Source: DASTQL01 sp035761805 (lineage in GTDB: Bacteria > Actinomycetota > Actinomycetes > Jiangellales > Jiangellaceae). Taken from it: a stretch of DNA of 27,369 bases. The notes below the pieces were generated by a model. It made no database searches and had not been told where the DNA came from. It was given only the letters and a program-made list of their open reading frames with translations. Made by a program: the position numbers and the translations under genes. The DNA lies in the NCBI GenBank assembly GCA_035761805.1, contig DASTQL010000122.1, positions 1 to 27,369 on the forward strand, read 5' to 3'. This document shows, piece after piece, positions 13,613 through 21,891 of this stretch; positions within the stretch are counted from its first letter, which is position 1; the number at the start of each line of letters is the position of its first letter.

Positions 13613-16171
13613 ATGCGCGTCCCCCTGTCCTGGCTGGCCGAGTACGCCGAGCTGCCCCCGGGCGCGCGGGCGGCCGACGTCGCGGCGGACCTGGTCCGGG
13701 TGGGACTGGAGGAGGAGGGCCTGCACACCGGTGACGTCTCCGGGCCGCTGGTCGTCGGCAGGGTCCTCGCCGTGGTCGAGGAGCCCCAGCGCAACGGCAG
13801 GACGATCCGGTGGTGCTCGGTCGACGTCGGGGACGAGGCCGCCGCCGACGGGCCAGCGGCCCGGGGCCGGGGGATCGTGTGCGGCGCCCCCAACGTCGCC
13901 GCGGGTGACCTCGTCGTCGTCTCCCTGCCCGGGTCGGTGCTCGCCGGCGGCATCGCCATCTCGGCCCGGCGAACCTACGGGCACGTGTCCGACGGGATGA
14001 TCTGCTCCGCCCGCGAGCTGGGCCTCGGCGACGACCACGAGGGGATCATCGTGCTCCAGGACCTCCTCGGGCCGGAAGTCGAGGGGCTGGCACCCGGTGC
14101 GGACGCCATCCCGTTGCTCGGCCTCGCAGAGGAGGTCGTGCAGGTCAACGTCACGCCCGACCGCGGGTACTGCCTGAGCGTCCGGGGGATCGCCCGGGAG
14201 TACGTGCACGGGCGGCGAGCCGACGTCCGCACCGCGTTCCGCGACCCGGCGGCGCAGCGCCTTCCCGCCGCGGGCCGGCCGGGGCACCCGGTGGTGCTCG
14301 ACGACCGGGCGCCGGTCGAGGGCAGGGCGGGGTGCGACCGCTTCGTCGCGCGGGTGGTCCGCGGCGTGGACCCCCGTGCCGCGTCGCCGTGGTGGATGCG
14401 CCGCCGCCTCCAGCTGGCGGGCATGCGGCCGATCTCGCTCGCGGTCGACGTGACGAACTACGTGATGCTGGCCCTCGGCCAGCCCCTACACGCCTATGAC
14501 CTGGACCGGCTGGAGGGCGCGATCACCGTGCGCCGCGCGCGCCCCGGTGAGCGGCTGACCACCCTCGACGGCGTCGACCGTGCCCTCGACCTCGAGGACC
14601 TGCTCATCACCGACGGCCCCGACGGGGAGCGCGTGATCGGCCTCGCCGGCGTCATGGGTGGTGCCAGCACCGAGGTGTCGGGCACGACGACGGACGTGCT
14701 CGTGGAGGCCGCCCACTTCGACCCGGTCAGCGTCGCCCGGACGGCGCGACGCCACCGCCTGGGCAGCGAGGCCAGCCGTCGGTTCGAGCGCGGCGTGGAC
14801 GACGACCTGCAGGCAGCAGCGGCCGAGCTCGCCGTCCGACTGCTGGGCGAGCACGGTGGCGGCACCCCCGACCCGGGCGTCACCGATGTCGACGACCGGC
14901 CACCCCGTCGCGCGGTGCCGCTGCCCGTCGGGGAACCGGCGCGCCTGGTCGGGCGAGACTTCACGGTGGAGCGGGTCACCGATCTCCTGGAGCAGGTGGG
15001 GTGCACCGTCACCGGCCGCGGGCAGGTGCTCCAGGTGCTCCCGCCGTCATGGCGCCCGGACCTGGTCCTCGCCGCCGACCTGGTCGAGGAGATCGCCCGG
15101 CTCGACGGCTACTCGGAGATCCCGTCCGTCCTGCCGGTCGCGCCCCCGGGACGCGGGCTCACCACCGCGCAGCGGGTGCGGCGCTCGGTCTCGAGGGGGT
15201 TGGCCGAGGCCGGTCTCGTCGAGGTGCTGAGCTACCCGTTCGTGTCCGGAGAACGGCACGACGAGCTGGCACTTCCCGAGGACGACCCCCGCCGCAACGC
15301 GCTGCGGTTGAGCAACCCGCTGTCGGACGAGCAGCCCTACCTGCGGACCTCGGTGCTGTCGACGCTGGTGGACGTCCTTCGCCGCAACGTGGGCCGCAAC
15401 GGCCCCGACGTCGCCCTGTTCGAGGTCGGGCAGGTGGCCCGGCCCGACGGGGGTGAGCGCGTCCCGCCGCGGCTGGCGCCCGGTGTCCACCCGGACAAGG
15501 AGCAGCTCGGCGCCCTCTACGCCGCAGTGCCGTCCCAGCCGACCCGGGTGGCTGCGCTGGTCTCCGGTCGCTGGGAGCAGCCCGGTTGGTGGGGTCCCGG
15601 GCGACGTGTGGACACGGCCGACCTGGTCGAGCTCGTGCGGCGCGTGGCCCGCACCGTCGGCGTCGACGTGGATGTCGCCGCGGACCCCGACCACGCACCG
15701 TGGCACCCCGGCCGATGCGCGGTGCTCCGGCTGGCCGACAGGACGCTGGTGGGGCATGCCGGTGAGCTGCACCCGGGCGTCCTCGCCCGGCTCGAGCTCC
15801 CGTCGAGAACGGTGGCGTTCGAGATCGACCTCGACACCGTGGTCGGGGCGGTGGACGGCCCAGTCCGGGCGCGGCCGGTGTCGACCTACCCGGCGGCCAG
15901 GGAGGACGTGGCCCTCGTGGTCGCCCAGGACGTCCCGTGCGAGACGGTCCGACGCGCCCTGGCCGACGGTGCGGGGGACCTGCTCGAGGACGTCCGGCTC
16001 TTCGACGTCTACACCGGGGAGCCGGTCGCCGACGGGTACAAGTCGCTCGCGTTCTCGCTCCGACTCCGCGCACCCGACCGGACGCTGACCGCCGAGGAGG
16101 CCGGCACGGTCCGCGACGCCGCGGTCGCAGTCGCGGCGCAACGCACGGGGGCGGTGCTCCGCAGTGCCTGA
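13613..16171 (+). CDS. pheT: Phenylalanine-tRNA ligase beta subunit
   Basis: PheT is the large non-catalytic subunit that holds tRNA-Phe and carries the editing site against mischarged Tyr. The 852-residue chain starts MRVPLSWLAEYAELP, then has the EMAP-type tRNA-binding domain (about 40-155, with GMICSARELGLGDDHEGIIVL), the B3/B4 editing domain, the B5 domain with VDVTNYVMLALGQPLHAYDLDRL in its lead-in, the catalytic-like core with RLDGYSEIPSVLP, and the C-terminal anticodon-binding FDX-ACB domain (about 755-848, with TYPAAREDVALVV and SLAFSLRLRAPDRTLTAEE). GGAGG at 13603-13607 inside pheS serves ATG 13613, which directly follows the pheS stop. Its last eight bases overlap the start of the dehydrogenase gene. 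Confidence 0.97.
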   Translation: MRVPLSWLAEYAELPPGARAADVAADLVRVGLEEEGLHTGDVSGPLVVGRVLAVVEEPQRNGRTIRWCSVDVGDEAAADGPAARGRGIVCGAPNVAAGDLVVVSLPGSVLAGGIAISARRTYGHVSDGMICSARELGLGDDHEGIIVLQDLLGPEVEGLAPGADAIPLLGLAEEVVQVNVTPDRGYCLSVRGIAREYVHGRRADVRTAFRDPAAQRLPAAGRPGHPVVLDDRAPVEGRAGCDRFVARVVRGVDPRAASPWWMRRRLQLAGMRPISLAVDVTNYVMLALGQPLHAYDLDRLEGAITVRRARPGERLTTLDGVDRALDLEDLLITDGPDGERVIGLAGVMGGASTEVSGTTTDVLVEAAHFDPVSVARTARRHRLGSEASRRFERGVDDDLQAAAAELAVRLLGEHGGGTPDPGVTDVDDRPPRRAVPLPVGEPARLVGRDFTVERVTDLLEQVGCTVTGRGQVLQVLPPSWRPDLVLAADLVEEIARLDGYSEIPSVLPVAPPGRGLTTAQRVRRSVSRGLAEAGLVEVLSYPFVSGERHDELALPEDDPRRNALRLSNPLSDEQPYLRTSVLSTLVDVLRRNVGRNGPDVALFEVGQVARPDGGERVPPRLAPGVHPDKEQLGALYAAVPSQPTRVAALVSGRWEQPGWWGPGRRVDTADLVELVRRVARTVGVDVDVAADPDHAPWHPGRCAVLRLADRTLVGHAGELHPGVLARLELPSRTVAFEIDLDTVVGAVDGPVRARPVSTYPAAREDVALVVAQDVPCETVRRALADGAGDLLEDVRLFDVYTGEPVADGYKSLAFSLRLRAPDRTLTAEEAGTVRDAAVAVAAQRTGAVLRSA

Positions 16172-17000
16172 CCACGACCCGCCGGCGGCCGAGGTCGCGC
16201 TCGTCACGGGCGCCGGGAGCGGCATCGGCCGGGCAGTGGCGGAGGGCCTGGCCGCCGCCGGGGTGGCCGTCGGGGTGCTCGGACGGACTCCCGCCCGGCT
16301 GGAGGAGACCGCGGAGGCGGTGCGGGCCGGTGGTGGCCGGGCATCGGTGGCCCCCGCGGACGTGACCGACCTCCGTGCCGTCCGCGCGGCGGTGGCCGAT
16401 GTCGAGCGCGACCTCGGCCCGGTCGACCTGCTCGTCAACAACGCCGGCGCGATCGAGCCCGTCGAGGTCCCGATCTGGGCCGCCGACCCCAAGGAGTGGT
16501 GGGTGGTGGTCGAGTCCAACCTGCGTGGTGCCTTCAACTGCGTCCGGGCGGTCGTGCCGGGGATGGTCGCCCGGGGCGGTGGGCGGGTCGTCGACGTCAA
16601 CTCGGGTTCCGGCACGCGCGACATGGAGGTCTACTCCGCCTACAACGCCGCCAAGACCGCGCTCTTCCGGGTCGGTGGGGGACTGCACGCGGCCGGACGC
16701 GGGCTGGGGCTGCGATCGTTCGAGATCTCGCCCGGCGTCGTGCGGACCCCGATGACCCGGGGTATGGCGGTGCACACCGATCGTACGGACTGGACGCCGT
16801 CCGACCGCGTCGTCGAGCTGGTGGTGGCCGTGGCGCGTGGCGACTTGGACGCCTGGTCGGGACGGTTCCTGCGGGCCGGTGCCGACGACCTCGAGCGGCT
16901 GCACGAGGTCGCGCCCCACCTGGGGACTAGGGCCCGGACCCTCGCCGTCGTCCCGTACGGTCCCGACGACCCGCTGCGTGACGAGGGCCGCCCCACCTGA
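16164..17000 (+). CDS. Short-chain dehydrogenase/reductase
   Basis: This 278-residue classical SDR binds NAD(P)H in an N-terminal Rossmann fold with TGAGSGIG at residues 15-22 and NNAG at 92-95. The catalytic triad fits Ser147 (VNSGSG), Tyr160 and Lys164 (YNAAK), and ISPGVVRTPM matches the region after the active site. An acidic-free first beta-strand end with Arg41 (LGRTPARLE) would be compatible with NADP, but this is not decisive. The substrate is unknown. GTG 16164 lies inside the end of pheT with an eight-base overlap, so the gene depends on pheT translation or transcription. It is not a usual part of the phe operon and seems to be a local insertion between pheT and argC. Confidence 0.88.
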   Translation: MPDHDPPAAEVALVTGAGSGIGRAVAEGLAAAGVAVGVLGRTPARLEETAEAVRAGGGRASVAPADVTDLRAVRAAVADVERDLGPVDLLVNNAGAIEPVEVPIWAADPKEWWVVVESNLRGAFNCVRAVVPGMVARGGGRVVDVNSGSGTRDMEVYSAYNAAKTALFRVGGGLHAAGRGLGLRSFEISPGVVRTPMTRGMAVHTDRTDWTPSDRVVELVVAVARGDLDAWSGRFLRAGADDLERLHEVAPHLGTRARTLAVVPYGPDDPLRDEGRPT

Positions 17001-17021
17001 CGTCCGCGAGTCGGGACGTGC

Positions 17022-17050
17022 TTGCATAGAGATGTAATGTTGAGCATACT
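17022..17050 (+). promoter_or_regulatory. argC promoter
   Basis: TTGCAT at 17022-17027 is the -35 and CATACT at 17045-17050 the -10, with 17 bases between. Transcription would start near 17057, leaving a leader of about 20 bases that holds GAGGAG (17065-17070), seven bases before the ATG. The stretch is A/T-rich against its surroundings. TAATGT at 17035-17040 is another possible -10 but lacks a -35. Confidence 0.65.
17024..17035. promoter_or_regulatory. ARG box 1 (ArgR operator)
   Basis: GCAT-AGAG-ATGT forms the near-palindromic core of an ArgR operator half-pair. It overlaps the -35 of the argC promoter. The sequence resembles actinobacterial ARG boxes, and the operon it precedes encodes ArgR. 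Confidence 0.7.
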
Positions 17051-17055
17051 CATGC
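17044..17055. promoter_or_regulatory. ARG box 2 (ArgR operator)
   Basis: GCAT-ACTC-ATGC is a perfect palindrome in its arms and overlaps the -10 of the argC promoter. Its centre is 20 bases from that of box 1, about two helical turns, as expected for one ArgR hexamer binding both boxes on one face of the DNA. Confidence 0.72.
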
Positions 17056-17077
17056 CGCGTCGACGAGGAGTGCGGGG

Positions 17078-18109
17078 ATGGGTGTGCGGGTCGCGGTGGC
17101 CGGAGCGAGCGGCTACGCCGGGGGTGAGCTGCTCCGGCTGGTCCTCGGCCACCCGGTGCTGGAGCTCGGGCCGCTGACCGCGGGCACTCAGGCGGGCCGG
17201 ACGGTCACCGACGTCCACCCGTCCCTGACCCCACTGGCCGGGATGGTGCTGGCGGAGACGACACCCGAGGAGCTGTCGCGTGCGGACGTGGTCTTCCTGG
17301 CCCTCCCGCACGGCGAGTCGGCTGCGCTGGCCGCCCGGCTCCCGGAGGACCGGCTCGTCGTCGACCTCGGGGCCGATTTCCGGCTCCGCGACCCGTCGGC
17401 CTGGACACGCTTCTACGGCACCCCCCATGCCGGGTCGTGGGTCTACGGCCTCCCGGAGCTCCCCGGTACCCGCGCTCGCGTCGCTGGCTCTCGCCGGGTG
17501 GCCAACCCCGGCTGCTACGTCACCGCTGTGACCCTGGCCCTGGCACCGCTCTTGTCGAGTCGGCTCATCCTCGGCGACGACCTCGTCGTGGTGGCCGCCA
17601 GCGGGACCTCCGGCGCCGGCCGCACGGCCAGGACCTCGTTGCTCGCGTCCGAGGTGATGGGCAGCACCACGGCGTACAAGGTCGGCGGCGTGCACCAGCA
17701 CACACCGGAGATCGTCCAGAACCTCGCCGCGGCCGCGGGCGCTGACGTGGTCGTGTCGTTCACACCCGTCCTCGTTCCCATGCCGAGGGGCATCCTGGCC
17801 ACCTGCACGGCCCGGCCCGTCCCCGAAGCGACCGAGTCGGACCTCCGGGCGGCCCTGCACGCCGCCTACGACAGCGAGCCCTTCGTCCACGTCCTGCCGC
17901 CGGGGGCCTGGCCCGCGACGGGTGCCACTGTCGGGTCCAACAGCGTGCACCTGCAGGTGGCCCTCGACGTCGACGCGGGGCGCGTCGTGGTCGTGGCGGC
18001 GTTGGACAACCTGGTCAAGGGGGCGGCCGGACAGGCCGTCCAGAACGCCAACCTGGCCCTCGGGCTGGACGAGTCGGCCGGGCTGCCGGTCGCGGGTCTC
18101 GCCCCGTGA
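17078..18109 (+). CDS. argC: N-acetyl-gamma-glutamyl-phosphate reductase
   Basis: ArgC reduces N-acetylglutamyl phosphate to the semialdehyde with NADPH, the third step of arginine synthesis. The nucleotide-binding loop GASGYAGGEL is at residues 9-18, the catalytic cysteine is Cys146 in NPGCYVTA, and the GTSGAGRTAR and GGVHQHTPEI stretches complete the active site, with His206 or His208 as the probable base. The 343-residue length is normal. ATG 17078 has GAGGAG seven bases upstream. It is the first gene of the arg operon, directly behind the ARG boxes, and overlaps argJ by four bases. Confidence 0.97.
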   Translation: MGVRVAVAGASGYAGGELLRLVLGHPVLELGPLTAGTQAGRTVTDVHPSLTPLAGMVLAETTPEELSRADVVFLALPHGESAALAARLPEDRLVVDLGADFRLRDPSAWTRFYGTPHAGSWVYGLPELPGTRARVAGSRRVANPGCYVTAVTLALAPLLSSRLILGDDLVVVAASGTSGAGRTARTSLLASEVMGSTTAYKVGGVHQHTPEIVQNLAAAAGADVVVSFTPVLVPMPRGILATCTARPVPEATESDLRAALHAAYDSEPFVHVLPPGAWPATGATVGSNSVHLQVALDVDAGRVVVVAALDNLVKGAAGQAVQNANLALGLDESAGLPVAGLAP

Positions 18110-19254
18110 GCGTCACGGCGGCAGGTGGTTTCCGGGCGGCGGGTGTAGCCGCCGGCCTGAAGTCCTCGGGTGCCCCCGACGTGGCGCTCGTCGTCAACGA
18201 CGGGCCGAGCATGGCCGCCGCGGGGGTCGTCACGGCCAACCGGGTGAAGGCGGCCCCCGTCCTCTGGACCGAGCAGGTGCTGCGGTCGCGGGCGCTCCGG
18301 GCCGTGGTGCTCAACTCCGGTGGCGCCAACGCCTGCACCGGGCCGGAGGGCTTCCTCGACACCCACCGGACGGCCGAGCACGTCGCCGGGCGACTCAGGG
18401 TGGGGGCGGCCGACGTGGCCGTCTGCTCGACCGGGCTCATCGGCGAGCGGCTGCCGGTGGACCGGCTGCTCCGCGGCGTCGACGCCGCGTGCGCCGCCCT
18501 GGGCGAGGACGGGGCGGCAGCGGCCGAGGCCATCATGACGACCGACACCCGTCCCAAGGAGGCGCTCGTCCGGTCGGAGGGCTGGTCCGTCGGCGGCATG
18601 GCCAAGGGAGCGGGCATGCTCGCCCCCGGCCTGGCGACGATGCTCGCGGTGCTCACGACGGACGCGGTCGTCGACGCTGCGACGCTGGACGACGTCCTCC
18701 GTTCCGCCACGCGCACGACCTTCGACCGGGTCGACTCCGACGGATGCATGTCCACGAACGACACCGTCCTCCTGCTGGCCTCCGGCGCGTCGGAGGCGCG
18801 GCCCTCCGCCGACGCGTTCGGCGAGACCGTGCACCGGGCCTGTGCCGACCTGGCCGCTGCGCTGGTCGCCGACGCGGAGGGCGCCTCGCACGAGATCGCC
18901 GTCGACGTCGTCGGCGCGGCCTGCGAGGACGATGCCGTCGAGGTCGCGCGGGCCGTCGCGCGCTCCAACCTGGTCAAGTGCGCCGTCTTCGGCCAGGACC
19001 CCAACTGGGGGCGCATCCTCGCGGCGGTCGGGACGACCCGGGCGGCCTTCGACCCGCTCCGGCTCGACGTCACGATCAACGGGGTGGCGGTGTGCCGCGA
19101 CAGCGGGGTGGGGGAGCCCCGCGCGCTCGTCGACATGTCGGGCCGGCAGGTCCGCATCGTCGTCAACCTCAGGTCTGGCAGCAACGACGCGACCGTCTGG
19201 ACCAACGACCTGACGCACGACTACGTGCACGAGAACTCGGCGTACTCGACATGA
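18106..19254 (+). CDS. argJ: Glutamate N-acetyltransferase / amino-acid acetyltransferase
   Basis: ArgJ moves the acetyl group from N-acetylornithine to glutamate, recycling it (cyclic pathway), and in bifunctional forms also makes acetylglutamate from acetyl-CoA. The 382-residue precursor cleaves itself at the conserved site in KGAGMLAPGLATMLAVLTTDA; Thr178 should become the N-terminal nucleophile of the beta chain. SGGANACTG (71-79) and CSTGLIGERLP (107-117) are the other active-site blocks, and FGQDPNWGRILAAVG is well conserved. No argA-type gene is nearby; whether this ArgJ is mono- or bifunctional cannot be judged. The GTG start overlaps the argC stop (GTGA). Confidence 0.97.
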   Translation: MSVTAAGGFRAAGVAAGLKSSGAPDVALVVNDGPSMAAAGVVTANRVKAAPVLWTEQVLRSRALRAVVLNSGGANACTGPEGFLDTHRTAEHVAGRLRVGAADVAVCSTGLIGERLPVDRLLRGVDAACAALGEDGAAAAEAIMTTDTRPKEALVRSEGWSVGGMAKGAGMLAPGLATMLAVLTTDAVVDAATLDDVLRSATRTTFDRVDSDGCMSTNDTVLLLASGASEARPSADAFGETVHRACADLAAALVADAEGASHEIAVDVVGAACEDDAVEVARAVARSNLVKCAVFGQDPNWGRILAAVGTTRAAFDPLRLDVTINGVAVCRDSGVGEPRALVDMSGRQVRIVVNLRSGSNDATVWTNDLTHDYVHENSAYST

Positions 19255-20135
19255 GCCGGGACCTCGCCGCCGCACACGCCAAGGCCGCCACGCTCGTCGA
19301 GGCGCTGCCCTGGCTGGAGCGCTTCCACGGCAAGGTGGTGGTCATCAAGTACGGCGGCAACGCGATGACGGACGACGGCCTCCGGCGCGCCTTCGCCGAG
19401 GACGTGGTGTTCCTGCGCTACGCCGGCCTGCGGCCCGTCGTCGTCCACGGCGGCGGGCCACAGATCAGCTCCATGCTCGACCGGCTCGGGATCGCCAGCG
19501 AGTTCCGCGGTGGCCTCCGTGTCACGAGTCCCGAGGCCATGGACGTCGTCCGGATGGTGCTCGTCGGCCAGGTCGGGCGGGAGCTGGTGGGGCTGGTGAA
19601 CAAGCACGGCCCCTTCGCCGTCGGCCTGTCCGGTGAGGACGCCGGCCTGTTCACGGCGGAGCGCCGCGGCTCGGTCGTCGACGGCGAGCCCGTGGACCTC
19701 GGGCTGGTCGGCGACGTGGTCAGCGTCCGCCCCGAGGCGGTGCTCGACCTCGTGGCCGCGGGCCGCATCCCGGTCGTGTCGTCCGTGGCCCCCGACCGGG
19801 CGGGTCAGGTGCACAACGTCAACGCCGACACCGCAGCCTCGGCGCTCGCGGTCGCCCTCGGGGCCGAGAAGCTCGTGGTGCTCACCGACGTCGCGGGGCT
19901 GCACCGCACCTGGCCCGCCACGGACGGAGAGGTGCTGAGCCAGATCGGTGCCGAGGAGCTGGCATCGCTGCTCCCCGGCCTGGCGGCGGGCATGGTGCCC
20001 AAGATGGAGGCCTGCCTACGAGCCGTACGGGGTGGAGTGCCCGGGGCCCACGTGGTGGACGGCCGGGTCCCCCACTGCCTGCTGCTGGAGGTCTTCACCG
20101 ACTCCGGGGTCGGCACGATGGTGGTGCCGTCGTGA
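19251..20135 (+). CDS. argB: Acetylglutamate kinase
   Basis: ArgB phosphorylates N-acetylglutamate with ATP. The 294-residue protein shows KYGGNAM (33-39) with the phosphate-binding lysine, HGGGPQIS (66-73) for acetylglutamate, and NVNADTAASALAVALGAEKLVVLTDVAGL in the ATP half. About 27 residues precede the kinase core and look helical (LAAAHAKAATLVEALPWLERF). Such an N-terminal helix is characteristic of hexameric, arginine-inhibited acetylglutamate kinases, so feedback inhibition by arginine is likely, fitting the cyclic pathway through ArgJ. ATG 19251 overlaps the argJ stop by four bases and the stop overlaps argD by four. Confidence 0.97.
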   Translation: MSRDLAAAHAKAATLVEALPWLERFHGKVVVIKYGGNAMTDDGLRRAFAEDVVFLRYAGLRPVVVHGGGPQISSMLDRLGIASEFRGGLRVTSPEAMDVVRMVLVGQVGRELVGLVNKHGPFAVGLSGEDAGLFTAERRGSVVDGEPVDLGLVGDVVSVRPEAVLDLVAAGRIPVVSSVAPDRAGQVHNVNADTAASALAVALGAEKLVVLTDVAGLHRTWPATDGEVLSQIGAEELASLLPGLAAGMVPKMEACLRAVRGGVPGAHVVDGRVPHCLLLEVFTDSGVGTMVVPS

Positions 20136-21328
20136 CGGCCTGGGCCGAGCGCCACGCGGCGGCGATCATGGACACCTACGGGCCGCCGAGGCTGGTGTTG
20201 GTCCGAGGTGAGGGTTGCTGGCTGTGGGACGACCAGGGTCGCCGCTACCTCGACCTGCTGGCCGGGATCGCGGTCAGCTCCCTCGGGCACGGCCACCCCG
20301 CCCTGGTCGAGGCGGTGTGCCGCCAGCTGGCGAGCCTCGACCACGTGTCCAACCTCTTCGCCACGCCACCCCAGGTGGAGCTCGCCGAGCGCCTGCTCGG
20401 CCTGCTCGGCTTCGAAGGAGACGGCCGCGTCTTCCTCTGCAACTCCGGGACCGAGGCGCTGGAGGCGGTTTTCAAGCTGGCGAGGCGTACCGGCCGACCA
20501 CGGATCGTCGCCGCGGCCGGGGGATTCCACGGGCGGAGCATGGGCGCCCTGGCCCTGACCGGCAAGCCCTCGATCCGCGAGCCGTTCGAGCCGTTGCCCG
20601 CAGGCGTCGAGCACGTGCCCTACGGAGACGTCGCCGCGCTCGGGACGGCGGTCGACGGCACCTGCGCAGCGGTCGTGCTGGAGCCGGTCCAGGGCGAGGG
20701 TGGCGTCCGTCCCGCCCCACCCGGCTACCTGGAGGCCGCCCGCACACTGACCTCCCGCCACGGTGCGCTGCTCGTCCTCGACGAGGTGCAGACCGGCATC
20801 GGCCGTACGGGGGAGTGGTTCGCCTTCCAGCGGCACGGGATCCTGCCCGACGTGGTCACCGTGGCCAAGGGCCTCGGCGGTGGGTTCCCCGTGGGGGCTT
20901 GTGCCGCCCGCGGGCCGGCTGCCGGGCTGCTGGGGCGAGGTGCCCATGGCAGCACGTTCGGGGGGAACCCGGTCGCGTCGGCGGCGGCACTCGCCGTGCT
21001 GGCGACCGTCGAGCGGGAGGGGTTGCCCACACGTGCCGACCGGATCGGCCACCACCTGGCGAACGGCGTCACCCGCCTGGCCCACCCTCTCGTCACCGAT
21101 GTGCGCGGCGCCGGCCTGCTGCTCGGCATCGCACTGCGGCTCCCGGTCGCCGGTCAGGTGGCCGCCGCAGCCCTGGACGCGGGCTTCGTCGTCAACGACG
21201 TCGCCGCGGACGTCGTCCGGCTCGCACCGCCCCTGGTGCTCACGGAGGAACAGGCGGACGGCTTCCTGGCGGCCCTGCCCGGGATCCTGGATGACGCGAC
21301 AAGTCGGTCCGACGGGGCACGGTCGTGA
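20132..21328 (+). CDS. argD: Acetylornithine aminotransferase
   Basis: ArgD is a class III PLP aminotransferase converting N-acetylglutamate semialdehyde to N-acetylornithine with glutamate as donor. In the 398-residue protein, NSGTEA (104-109) binds the PLP phosphate, GGFHGRSMGALALTG (130-144) and VLEPVQGEGGV (182-192) are family blocks, LDEVQTGIGRTG (216-227) holds the aspartate that contacts the pyridine nitrogen, and the Schiff-base lysine is Lys246 in VAKGLGGGFPVGA. The GTG start overlaps argB and the stop overlaps argR. In mycobacteria argF stands between argD and argR; here the two genes overlap directly. Confidence 0.97.
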   Translation: MTAWAERHAAAIMDTYGPPRLVLVRGEGCWLWDDQGRRYLDLLAGIAVSSLGHGHPALVEAVCRQLASLDHVSNLFATPPQVELAERLLGLLGFEGDGRVFLCNSGTEALEAVFKLARRTGRPRIVAAAGGFHGRSMGALALTGKPSIREPFEPLPAGVEHVPYGDVAALGTAVDGTCAAVVLEPVQGEGGVRPAPPGYLEAARTLTSRHGALLVLDEVQTGIGRTGEWFAFQRHGILPDVVTVAKGLGGGFPVGACAARGPAAGLLGRGAHGSTFGGNPVASAAALAVLATVEREGLPTRADRIGHHLANGVTRLAHPLVTDVRGAGLLLGIALRLPVAGQVAAAALDAGFVVNDVAADVVRLAPPLVLTEEQADGFLAALPGILDDATSRSDGARS

Positions 21329-21891
21329 GCCGCGCGTCGGTCCCCGCCACCAAGGCGGCGAGGCGGCAGAAGATCGTCGAGATCCTCGGCCGGCGGGTGG
21401 TCCACTCCCAGGCGGAGCTGGCGGACCTGCTCGCCCGGCACGGCGTGGTCGTCACGCAGGGCACGCTGTCGCGCGACCTCGACGAGCTCGGCGCGGTCAA
21501 GGTGCGCGATCCCCACGGCTCGAGGCTGGTCTACGCGGTGCCCGGCGAGGGCGGTGACCGCACGCCGAGGGCGGCGCAGGGGGAGGCGTTGCTCGACGCC
21601 CGGCTGGCCCGCGTCACCGAGGAGCTGCTCGTGTCCGCCGAGGCGTCGGAGAACCTCGTCGTGCTCCGCACGCCACCGGGTGCCGCTCAGTACTTCGCGT
21701 CGGCGATCGACCACGCCGACCTGCCTGCGGTGCTGGGCACCATCGCCGGCGACGACACGGTCCTCGTCATCAGCCGGGACCCGTCGGGGGGTGAGGCCGT
21801 CGCCGCGCGGTTCCTCTCCCTGGCCGAGGGCCATGAGCCGGGCCCCACCACCACGACTGCTGCCCCCCACCCACGAAGGAGCGAACCGTGA
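21325..21891 (+). CDS. argR: Arginine repressor
   Basis: ArgR is a hexameric repressor that binds ARG boxes when loaded with arginine. The winged-helix DNA-binding domain occupies about residues 8-70, with the recognition part TQGTLSRDLDELGAVKVR at 44-61. The C-terminal oligomerisation and arginine-binding domain contains LRTPPGAAQYFASAIDHADLP and GTIAGDDTVLVISRD (138-152), with the paired aspartates that bind arginine. The protein has 188 residues, somewhat longer than most because of a Pro/Thr/Ala-rich tail after about 168. That tail coding region also contains the ribosome binding site of argG (AAGGAG, 21876-21881). It most likely acts on the two boxes upstream of argC. Confidence 0.96.
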   Translation: MSRASVPATKAARRQKIVEILGRRVVHSQAELADLLARHGVVVTQGTLSRDLDELGAVKVRDPHGSRLVYAVPGEGGDRTPRAAQGEALLDARLARVTEELLVSAEASENLVVLRTPPGAAQYFASAIDHADLPAVLGTIAGDDTVLVISRDPSGGEAVAARFLSLAEGHEPGPTTTTAAPHPRRSEP

